Below, one piece after another: positions 29,270 to 38,959 of a stretch of 64,000 nucleotides of DNA. This stretch comes from Cristatella mucedo (taxonomy: Eukaryota; Bryozoa; Phylactolaemata; Cristatellidae). Position numbers and translations under genes: made by a program. The number at the start of each line of letters is the position of its first letter. The stretch's first letter is position 1. The stretch covers positions 12,538,001 to 12,602,000 of the forward strand of contig WPIO01000008.1 of NCBI GenBank assembly GCA_009760855.2, in the 5' to 3' direction. The notes under the pieces are model-generated. The model made no database searches, was not told the DNA's origin, and saw only the letters and a program-made list of their open reading frames with translations.

Positions 29270-32200
29270 GTGTATGGTCTTCTCTGGCAACCTCGCTGCT
29301 CTCGACTGTGCATCGGCTCGCTTATCTGAGAAAGCCTCAGTTTGGTAGTCTCTGTTAACGATATCACCATGTTACAGATGGCACAGATGCACCTTCGTTC
29401 TCACGGAAACTGGTCACCTTTAGTGATGTGAGGGAATACTGCGACAGCTTGGATAAAGCGAGCCTACCGGTACCGTCCGCCAGTCAGCGCTTGTCATTCC
29501 TGCAGTGTTGCCTTTGGGAATGTTTAGGTTTCACCTAAAGGATGTTTGCAACTGTAAATGTAGCATGCATCGACAATCAGTTTGGTCAAAGAGGAGTGTT
29601 TTTGCGTACCAGCTTCTGTTTGCTGGCTCTCAATCGATCCGAGCATTTCTCAGACGTTATGTCTTGTCGTCAGGGAGTGGGAGGTGCTCTCTTGGTCTCT
29701 TTTTTTGGGAAGTAGGCACTTGCGTATTTGCAGTGCCGCGTGTGCAACGTTGATACGTAACGATGCCTGCTCGCCACGTTTGCATTGACGTATATTCAGG
29801 CTGTTCTACGTCTTGCTGCATTTCTGCTGCGGGCTCTTAATTTTTGGACTGCTGAGAAGTGTGCAGTCTGTCAGCGTAGGCCGTTTCCTGGTTTTAAACT
29901 CGTGAAAACATGGATGGAGGGTAGTCAATGTGTGTGTGTGTGCGTTGGCGCACGTGTGTGTGCATGAATATGCATATGTATATACTATGTGTTTGTATGT
30001 CTGTCTGTCTGGTCTGTCGGAGTGACCACGTGGTTAATTGTGGTCTCTCCTGACCGGACGCATGCTCGTTAGTCCATCACTGTTAGTCTAGGGCATAGCC
30101 AAGAGTTCCCTGAGCCTTTTAAGGTGCTGAGGTGCTAAAACTTGAACTTTCTAGAACTAACCAACGATAGCAAGCAGCTTTACCTTTTCTACTGTCTAGG
30201 ATTAAGAGTTCTGCAGTGAGCAATCATTTATTGCCCACTGAAAGCAGTGGTTATAGCCAGTGATAGCTTCTAAGGCTCTTCTGTGGCTTTAAAAATGAGG
30301 CTGTTGAATCAGCTGACTTTTTGGCTCGAGCCCCTCATCCTTCTCCTCCTTAAGCCAATGGCATTTGTCAGTGGGGTTTGTGGCTTTGCAAATGGGCAGC
30401 TTGCTAGCCATTGGTTGGAAGCTCCCGATAGAGGTCGGCTACTCGAGGTCAGCCAGCGCAAGTGATGCCCAAGCGAGTGACAGTGGCCTAATCGACCGTG
30501 CCTCAATGGCTTCGGCATCCTCCCGGGCATTCCTCCTAACTACTCCCTGGCTTTATGGCTTGGTTGCTGGCACAGCTTGCAGCTGTACTGCAAGTTTCCA
30601 CTGTACAGGCGAACCGTCGCTTCGTAGCGTTTAACTGGAATTTGTGGTGGACGCAGCATGTTCTTTACTCGGTGTTCCTTACTGTGACTGTTAATTACTT
30701 CTGATTGTTTAGAGGAGAGAAGTTGCTGCCCCTCCGAGGAATGTCTTTAGCAAGCTGTACCGCTTACTTTTTGGACCGCCTGAACTACATCGAAACCTGA
30801 AAGATGAGCAAGAGCTCGTGCTGTGCCTGGCTTCGAGTGAGTACTACGCCTAGCATCTTCGTACGGATTCTACTGTCGGTACAGCAGCCGTGTCTGAAAA
30901 GTCTCCTCTGTGTCGTATTCGTGTACAGTGGAAGATTTAGCAATGCCTCGCGCAATGCATTTCGGTTGACTCTTTCGCCTAGCATTCGGCACGGCTCTTT
31001 AGCTGAGGCATGAGCACAATTTTGGCATAGCACCTAGATTGAGCTGCACATATTGACGTTCAAACCCTGTTTGACTGGTAAGTGCCATCTCCGTGCAGTG
31101 CCATTTGATGACGGGACGCCATTCCATTTCCACGTGCTGCAGACCATCTACAGGAAGTTGACTGGGTCGAGTATCGATTGCTCAAGATATGGAGCGCATT
31201 GGGAATGCATCGGCTTCCAAGGTAAGCCAAGGTCGCTCATCTCAGCCGTAGGGAAAAGCAGCAACTCGCCTCATCATGCCGCCTGACAGTGACTCATCGT
31301 CGGCGGCTGCGTTATCGTCCTGCTCGTTCATGTCAGTGGTTATCCTGAAAGAGTGCAGCGTTTTGGTGAACTAATGTCATTCGGTCATGATGCTGGTACT
31401 GTTGCAGCTTAGGAGCTGCTTGGCCCATCCAAACTCAGCATCGTAAGTCACGATAAGTCCAATGTCCACTGCATATGTAATGTGTGCCATGCACTAACTG
31501 CTCACAGTGTGTATCTTGAACATTTCAAATGAGCTTTGATGATGATGATGATGATTATGAGCTTTGCTTTATAAGCTGGGTTTATGTGGCCTCACATCTC
31601 ACGTATTTGCTGCCTACATTTTTCTGTCCACGAGTACGAGCAGGATGGTCTCCTACAAGCTTCACCCATTGAAGTATGACAAAGAGCAATGCTAATGCAT
31701 GCATGCACGATAACATAACCTTAGGTTAGAGGTGACATGCCGAGTGTCAGCATGTAGAATATGGCTAGTGGTAGCATGCACAGTGTTAGCACTCATAAGC
31801 ACACAAATGACGAACCACAACACCCACTAAATGCCATGATAAGCTTGTGTGTTTAAGCTCCTTTTTAAATGTCATCAAGTTGGGGTGATGGCATGACGTC
31901 AGTCAGGAGTGAGTTCAAGGCTTTGAGAACATACAAACTGAAAGCATGGCCTCCAAAAGAACCGTATGTAATTTGAGCTCTAGGAATGAACAGGCATAAG
32001 GATTTTGCTACACAAATAATTGTTTTTGCTATGTTATGCTAGGCATTGTCAGTCGTACCTCACTGTATCCCATAAGCACGTTTTTTTTTAGTATGCCTCG
32101 ATCAAAAATACTACAGTGCAATCGCCAGATATTGTTTTCTATGAGGGCATGGGTCCCTTCGGGATTATTCTGATTGGTCGCTAGGTGTCACTTTCCTAAG

Positions 32201-35200
32201 TCCTAGCCAAGATGTAAATATCCCTTCCACTTCCACTGCTTCCACACGTCCCAGCTAGGACGCCCCCTTCAGGCAACTTTGGCGGCAAGCTCGGAAGAAA
32301 TTCAGAAGGAAAAATTAAGAAGCCAATGTCATTTAAACCTGCTTGAAAGCATGTGGCCGAACAATGACCACATCCAAGCCAGCCGATTGTAGCCAGCAGC
32401 ACGCCCTCTTCCGGCACCATGACACCCTACTTTCTGGCTTAAGCCGGGCAGCTCCCTTCACCTTTGGCTGAGGTTAATAATAATAATAATAATAATGCAC
32501 TTGATAAAGTGCCCTCAGAGAACTTAATCTCTTTCTAGGCGCTTTACATTTGCTGCAAAGGGAAATGCAATTGAATGGTAAGTAAAATCATGCTTGAAAA
32601 ACAAACAAAATGAATAATATGGTTAAGGTGACATGCACAGGGTCAGCATGCAAATGTGGTTAGTGGCAGCATGCACAGTGTCAGCACGCATAAGCACATG
32701 AAGGACGAATCACAGGGACCCACTCAATGCTGTCCTAAATAGGTGTTTTTAAGTTCTTTTTAAATGTGGTCAGGTCAGGGGATGTTCTGACGCAGGTCGG
32801 GAGGGAGTTCCAGGCTTTGGGAGCATACGAACAGTGTGTGCCTCGTTTACGTTACAGAGCTATTGCCGTATTGGTATATGAGGGCACATGGGAAGGTTAA
32901 ATAGTGTTTTTCGCCGAGCTGGTTTGGTCTAGCAGTTAAGGTGCTCGCCCCGACTAAGGTCTGACTGAGGTCGTGGGCTCGAGCTCCGAGGCATATCTGA
33001 AGCGCCTGAATAGAGATTAAGTTCTCTTAGGGCGCTATATAAATGAATTATTATTATTATTTTTTTTAAGTAGGTCCGAATGTCTCCTTAGGCTTTGAAT
33101 TTTTGAGAAGTTTCCAAATGTAGGAATGTGTGTATTTTTATGAAAAGCACTTCCACTTTGAGAAAAATGCCTAATTGCTGGAAGTTTCTGTTCTATTTAA
33201 GGCAACCATTTTTTTCAAGAATAAAATGGAATGTTCTAGACGTTTTTATTTGCATCTGTGAGACGGCTGCAAGTGTGCAAAGCGATTAGATGCAAATCAG
33301 AGGTCCGTTGAAATGCAAATTGGTTTGCAGTGGGAAGTGGTAAAGGTAAAAAACTCGCACGAAAGTGAGCAGTGTGAAAGACGTCAAGTTTAAATGGCAT
33401 TGACTCGAGTAAGAAACCACCACCAGCTGAAGGTTTTGTAAAGAACTCTTCTGTACAAGGACAATGGCTGCAAAGCGGTTAGCAAAGCACTGAAAGGAGA
33501 ATAGATTCTTGGTAGCTTATTCAGTAGAGCACTGGCGTGGAGACCGGAAATTTTGGCGCTGCCCCGTACTCGAGGCAAGAATTTTCAGTTCTCGGTTTGT
33601 GTGCAGACGACGCTCGGTCGTTCTGAGTTTTTCCAGCGCTGCTATTTGGCTTGACATATAGCCCTGTCCGGCTGTAGGCAAAGCAATTCCTGGCTGAGGT
33701 CGCGGGCTCGAGCCCCGAGGCATATGTGAAGCGCCTGAATAGAGATTAAGTTCTCTTGGGATGCTATACAAATGAATTAAATATTTTTTCTTCCTAGTTG
33801 CTGTTTGCATAAGCTTACCATTATTTTGCAAATACAGCAGCATGTCAATTTCCGAGCTTGTATCCTGCCAATTTTTTAATTGCCCTGCTTATAGGCCCTA
33901 TGTCATGGGCCTTTGGGTCCTGTGTATTGGAGTTCTAGCTGAAAATGGCACGTCAATGTCGATTGGATGAGTCAATTAGAAAAAAAACGATACAAGTCCT
34001 TCACAGCATAGCTTGCCCGGTTGCTTGCTCTTGGTAGCTAGGCGTAGTCAGAAGCTGTTACCACCTACGGTTTAAGCTGCCTTAATTCAACTCTCGCTGC
34101 TGCTGCTGATGCTGATGCTGCTGGCCCAAGCAGCAGCAGTAGCAGCAGCAAGAGTTGGCTCATGTTGCAGTATCTGGCCTGGCACTTGCAAGGAATTTTG
34201 CTGCAAACCGTTACTGCCGAATTTTCACCTGATCGCTGACCAGAGGCCCTCGGTAGAACTTCGGCAATCGCATGCACTCACGACCCCCTAGATAATAAAG
34301 CATCATCATAAAAGGGTACATTTCTTGACGGGTTTCCAAAATTAATAGGATGGCTCATTTGGCATGCCAATAGCAATGGATATACGAAACGTCGTCACAA
34401 TACAGATAAGCCCTCTTTAAAATAAAGAAGAAAGAAACAAGGCGATTTTGGCCTAAAATGCCGTAGCACCCTGTAGTCAGAGATCGTCGAGACAATTATG
34501 CATATGCCAACAGTTGGTCTTGAGCAGGTCACATGATCTTTACCGTGCAATATTTTTCGGAGGCTGTCGCTTTTCTGTTAGTGTCTTAAAAGACTATTAT
34601 ATGTCTACTGTGCTATACATAGGCTAGCTAACTCAAGCTTGCCCTTGCTCGGCAGTGACAGCAGAAAGGTAGCCTAACTCGCAGTCATGAGGCATGAGCG
34701 GATGGTGGAGGTCGGGGAAAGGTCTGTACCATCGGAGCTGTAGGCTGAGCAAGCTCTATTCTCGGTTAGTTGGTCGTCCGCCTTGCTCAACTTCCCTTGT
34801 CGACAGCGCTCGTGGCAGTTGACGACTTTGTTTGGGCCATGTTTGTGCATGCTTCTATCGTGCCCTAGGTGTCCCACCCGTAGGTGCTGTGCGTGATCTA
34901 CCAGGCTGCTGCATGGCACCGATGGGCCAACTGACTCCCACCCTGTGCAAGACCCCACGAGGGGGTAGCAGGGTAAGCTGGCACGCTGCAATGTGTAGAC
35001 CGCACGAGCCTGGTCGCCATGATGAGGGGCAGAGGAGGGGCTACCTACGAACGGCAATGAATAGATTACGATCGTGGTTAGTTCGACCCGGGTCGTGCTG
35101 TCCAGTCCTGCTTCTTTTTTGCATGCTGCAAGTGGTTTGAAAGCCGCTAGGGTTCTTCTGCTGTTGTATTAATTAGGATGTTCACGTTTCGTTCAGGACA

Positions 35201-35255
35201 CTGCATACGCCTGTATGATGATGCTATGCTATGAGAACAAAATTAGTTTCATGCT

Positions 35256-35293
<38 letters not shown>

Positions 35294-36119
35294 ATAATTA
35301 TGCATACCTATGACCTTCTGAGCTGCTTTCAGTGCATCGGCGATGACCAGCAACAAGATGCATTGCCCACTGTAACTAGGCCATTTCCTGGCTCTACCCT
35401 CAGCTGTACAACGGCTACTCGTTAGCCTGTCTCGGCGTTCCAGGCAGCGATCCTGCGACGGACTTGAGAGGCGCTGGGCTGCTAGGTCTTGTCAATATGC
35501 TGTACTTCCTTGTGGAACCCAAGTACGCCAGGCTGTATCAGAAAATATTCGAGCTCTCCTGTCACGAAATCCAGGTAAGCCGACCTCTGCTCATCAGCGA
35601 ACGTGTGTTGCAGAAGGCCCGAACGATTGGCTGTCCGGTGCTGCCATTTCGAGCTGTTGACCACTTCGAGTGGCATTGTTGGCTCTTGATCCGTCCGGTT
35701 TCCCCTTCTCCTACCCCATTGCTGTGACGTCATTTAGAGGGAGCTGGCCGGAAAAATGGTAGATGCTTTAAGCGGGCATCAGAAAATCTACTGGCAGCAT
35801 TGCATATCATGGGGACGGAGGAGAGTGATAAGGGAGATGTTCCAGTCATCTGCTGCCGTGTGCCCTGCAAACGCCTGTCAGCCTGTCATCTCGTTTTCTC
35901 GTTTCTTAACCTAGAATTACCCGTTCTGCGTCGTGAGCATAAACCTGACGGGCATGGCTCTTCGGGCACTATGCCAGGACCTCTTGAATAAAGAGTGCAA
36001 CAAGCGTGGGTCGGTACTTCCAACCTTTAACGAGTTCTACGTGTGGGCTTTTTTGCGATGGCACGACGTTTGGAAAAGCGGAAACAAGACGATTGCCGAT
36101 GCCGGCCTCGTGATTAAAG
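26563..36119 (+). CDS. ELMOD3: ELMO-domain protein, ELMOD3-like, 6 exons recognised, C-terminus incomplete
   Basis: ELMOD proteins are GTPase-activating proteins for ARF/ARL-family GTPases. ELMOD3 is linked to the actin cytoskeleton and hearing. Exons: (26563 or earlier)-26719, 29378-29469, 30713-30836, 31099-31221, 35444-35574, 35915-36119; all phases match. In order they encode an Asp/Glu-rich N-terminal segment, [60 protein letters not shown], then HWECIGFQG joined to [15 protein letters not shown], and [19 protein letters not shown] with ECNKRG. The WxxxGFQG...DPxTDxRGxG signature is complete, including the catalytic arginine of TDLRG (about residue 174 counted from ATG 26563). That ATG has a weak context and the frame is open upstream, so the N-terminus is uncertain. 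The last recognised exon ends in phase 1 (AAAG|GTACAC), so at least one more exon follows. Confidence 0.85.
27153..27240. repeat. (TC)n microsatellite
   Basis: About 40 TC units with a TTTG interruption at the right end, in the first ELMOD3 intron. Confidence 0.95.
27590..27940 (+). mobile_element. LINE family B 3' end
   Basis: Matches the family B copy at 15,340-15,680: TTGGCGACAGAAGCTTTAGC, the WN(S)LP region, GCTTAGGCTGTGAGTGCGAT, and the end AGACGGAGATACATTAAATT. Confidence 0.75.
28405..29270 (+). mobile_element. LINE family A, 5'-truncated, with (ATT)n tail
   Basis: RT end from [20 protein letters not shown], one stop (after SRLDF) and one frameshift (after WLPVSN), then an open end with [20 protein letters not shown], the full 3' UTR and about 16 ATT units (29222-29269). 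It lies in ELMOD3 intron 1 in sense orientation. The 5' junction is palindromic (see findings). Confidence 0.9.
30215..30330 (+). mobile_element. SINE2 fragment
   Basis: Body and tail only: CATTTATTGCCCACTGAAAG, CAGTGATAGCTTCTAAGGCT, and AATGAGGCTGTTGAATCAGC. It lies in ELMOD3 intron 2. Confidence 0.65.
31230..31695. other. ELMOD3 intron 4, left part
   Basis: No gene or transposon was recognised. A short (GAT)n run lies at about 31,538-31,556. Confidence 0.4.
31700..31990 (-). mobile_element. Decayed LINE family A 3' UTR and RT end
   Basis: Reads GGTTAGAGGTGACATGCCGA, GTGGTAGCATGCACAGTGTT and CTTTTTAAATGTCATCAAGT on plus, i.e. the reverse complement of the family A 3' region, with many substitutions. 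Confidence 0.7.
32475..32835 (-). mobile_element. LINE family A, short 3'-end copy
   Basis: Starts with (TAA)7 and the intact terminal hairpin, continues through the 3' UTR into the last RT codons (GGGAGTTCCAGGCTTTGGGA), and stops abruptly at about 32,835. A classic extreme 5' truncation. Confidence 0.85.
32912..33068 (+). mobile_element. SINE1, full length
   Basis: tRNA-derived head with box A TGGTCTAGCAGTTAAGG and box B GGGCTCGAGCTCC, short body, then the LINE-like 3' stem-loop (GCGCCTGAATAGAGATTAAG TTCTCTTAGGGCGC) and AATTATTATTATT ending in T8, a possible pol III stop. Confidence 0.85.
33683..33790 (+). mobile_element. SINE1, 5'-truncated
   Basis: Begins within the T-arm region (GGTCGCGGGCTCGAGCCCCG) and keeps the body, terminal stem-loop and AT-rich tail. 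Confidence 0.75.
34090..34155. repeat. CTG/CAG inverted triplet repeat
   Basis: CTGCTGCTG runs to the left and CAGCAGCAG runs to the right of a short centre, flanked by CTCT and AGAG. The strand can fold into one imperfect hairpin about 60 bases long. Confidence 0.8.
34290..35255. other. ELMOD3 intron 4, right part
   Basis: Open frames on both strands (34674-35057 minus, 34832-35140 plus) overlap one another and have no recognisable family. Nothing else is supported. Confidence 0.4.
35257..35287. repeat. (GA)n microsatellite followed by G7
   Basis: About 15 GA units then a G run, 150 bp upstream of the ELMOD3 exon at 35444. Confidence 0.9.
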
Positions 36120-36177
36120 GTACACCGCGGCTTACTTGCAAGCTGCTGCCCGTGAATCTGCCACCACCTATGTTGTA

Positions 36178-36350
36178 GAAGTGCCCAGGGGCGAAGGCAC
36201 TTGCTCGTCACGACCTGGGTCGTCGGTTCGTATCTTGCAGCCGGCGATTTTTTATTGCCAGTTGCAAGCGGCGGCAATAGCAGCTGAAATTTTTCTGTCG
36301 ATCTACAAATGAGGCCGTCAAATCATCTGACCGACCTTTATAACTTTTTG
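36178..36350 (+). mobile_element. SINE2 copy
   Basis: Head remnant CCCAGGGGCGAAGGCACTTG, box-B region GGTCGTCGGTTCGTATC, body GATTTTTTATTGCCAGTTGC, and tail CTACAAATGAGGCCGTCAAA. It lies just after the last recognised ELMOD3 exon. Confidence 0.65.
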
Positions 36351-36546
36351 TATAATTCGGCTCTCCTTGTGGTAGCTGCTCTTTGCCTACGAAGCCCAAG
36401 AGCCTCGATCTGCAGAGGAGCGCAGCTTCGTATTGTGCTGTCGCACGTCGCGTGCCCCATTAGCCCGACGATCGCGACTGAAAGCAAAGAAGGGGAAGGT
36501 GTCAGCGGGCTGCAATCGGTGGCTGCAGGCCGAATGCGCTTTCTAG

Positions 36547-38904
36547 CCCCCCTCCGGGGGGGGGGGGCGTTGCAAAGGTATCGGGATGTTGTTGAGAAGG
36601 TCAGCAGCAGCAGGTGGTAGCGATGTTATCCAGCTCTTGGCTTGGGCTAGTCAATTATTAGCTTTGGATGAGCAGCAGTCGTGAATGGAATCCAAGCAAG
36701 TGTCGAATCGGAGCTTCCCGAAATGTCAGTCGGCCGCAGGTACTGCAGACATCAGCAGCCCATAGGCGGTGCTGCATGGGCAATGTGTGGGCTCTTCTGT
36801 CAATTTGCAAAAAGATATGCCATCTCTTCGACGGTCATTTGTGATGTACTGTAGACTATCTGCATGCTGATCTTTGCCAGCAAAAGAGCCAGAAATCAGA
36901 CAGTATAAGACAGAACTGCAGATCGAAATTGCAATCTCTCTTATACCTTATCTCCCCAACCAATCATATACAACACCTATGGGTGCTAGTGTGGTGGCAT
37001 CAGCTTTTAAACGATTATATTCTCCCTACATTCTAAATCGTTGATCTGTCTTCATCTTTAAGTGTCTTAAGCTAGTTTCTTCGTCAGACCATGTGATTGT
37101 CTTTGTATATGCATTAGGCATCAATGGAACACAGACAATTCCCCAAGAATGTTACGCGACGTTTTTGTTCTCTGCTAGCATATTGCTCCATTGTTAGGGC
37201 AGATTCTGGTCACGGGCAATAGACGACTTTTGGTTCGTCGAAATACTTTTTTTTCTGATTTTTCTCCATGTATATGGTTCCTTGTTGTATTCTGTGATTA
37301 TTAACGTTGGCCATAGATAAAATATATTATATCTTAATAACCTCTATTCTAAATGTGTGCTCAGGTATTGATAATTATAACAATCTGGACTTACCTCATG
37401 TTATGACGCATGCTCCTGATTGGGTCTAGCTAACTTGCTTGGACGTCATTCAATGTTGTAGAAGTAGAAGTGTACTGCCACGAGCATGTGCACGAGGCTT
37501 CTGCTGACCTACAAGCTCGCACAACTTTTGCTATACCGACTGTGCATTCTGAAGAGGCTGTCCCTTCCAGCAAATGTTGTAAGATCGGGCTCCGGCCAAA
37601 GTCATATCAAGTAATCGATGTAATCGATGTTACTTAGGTCAGCATACGTACGCATGTGGACAGTTTGAACCAATCTGTTTTGCAAACATGCCTTTGCTCT
37701 GATGATTAAATCGGTAAGGAAATGCATGCCGGTGATGATCAAGCAAAAGGCAAATAGTTTTACTCTTGGCTCAGTTTTTTTCTTGACCTTTTATGGATCA
37801 GGTACACATTTTTTTTCGTGGTGGTTACCTCTCTGTATTCACTAACTGCCAATGTTACAGCTGACTATCGCAGAGCATAAGCTCCAGTGCGTGCATCTCA
37901 TGTTTTGTTGCACTAGTTATACTATTGTGGCTACGTGTTCTACCTTTGTATTTTTCCACCTGTCTGTGTTGTCCTTAGTGCTGTAGAATTTTGTATATGA
38001 TGTTCTCAGGTGATGTTATTAGCGTGAGAAACATCGGAGTAGGTGCAGCTGTTTTCCTTGTTTTGAGGTATGAACATTCTTCTTCCCGAAACGACGCCAC
38101 TCCTTAGTGTCATTACTAGTGCCACATTTGCTTCCATCGCCGTTACTTCGTTTACAAATGTATGGTGCAGCAAGTTCAGTTTTGATGGTGGCAAGTTGAG
38201 ATATGAATAAATCTGTGAATAAGTTGGCCAATAAACTCATGATTGCCTGCTGAAGGAAAATCACAATGTGCCTGAATAGGGAGGTATGGCATGCTTTATG
38301 CAAATCAAAGGAAATAAAATGCCGACGATGCATGCTGTTTTTATCTGAAATAATGCGGTATGCTTCTAGTCTTAATTGCCATTGCAAAATCTCCTGGCAT
38401 GCTTTATGCAAATCAAAGGAAATAAAATGCCGACGATGCATGCTGTTTTAATCTGAAATAATGCAGTATGCTTCTAGTCTTAATTGTCATTGCAAAATCT
38501 CCTTGTTTTTAGGAATACAATAAAAATGTGTCACCTGATTCAACAGCATCATTTGTGTAGCTACAGAAGACCCTATCATCATTGCCTGCACTAGGCAGGA
38601 AAGGATCGCCCACTGAAGGACTCGAACCCACGACTTGGGTCGTGAAGAGCAAGCACCTCACCCCAGTGTTTAGACCCACCGGCAAATTAATTCGTATAGC
38701 ACCATTAAGAGAACTTAATCTCTATCTAGGTGCTTCACATACGCCGCAGGGTTCCAGCCCACCCACGATCTCAGTCATGTAAGGCTAGCACCTTAACCCC
38801 TTGGCCGAACCAATCTTGGCAAGCAGGGTAAGGTTTGGCATGGAAAGGACGCTGGGTCATACAAATCTTATTTCTGCGCTGTTTTACCCTTGGGAGAATA
38901 TATA

Positions 38905-38959
<55 letters not shown>

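Noticed and set aside
32912-33000. tRNA gene
   Set aside because: Box A and B are present, but no acceptor stem closes, and the same unit recurs with a LINE-like tail, so it is a SINE.
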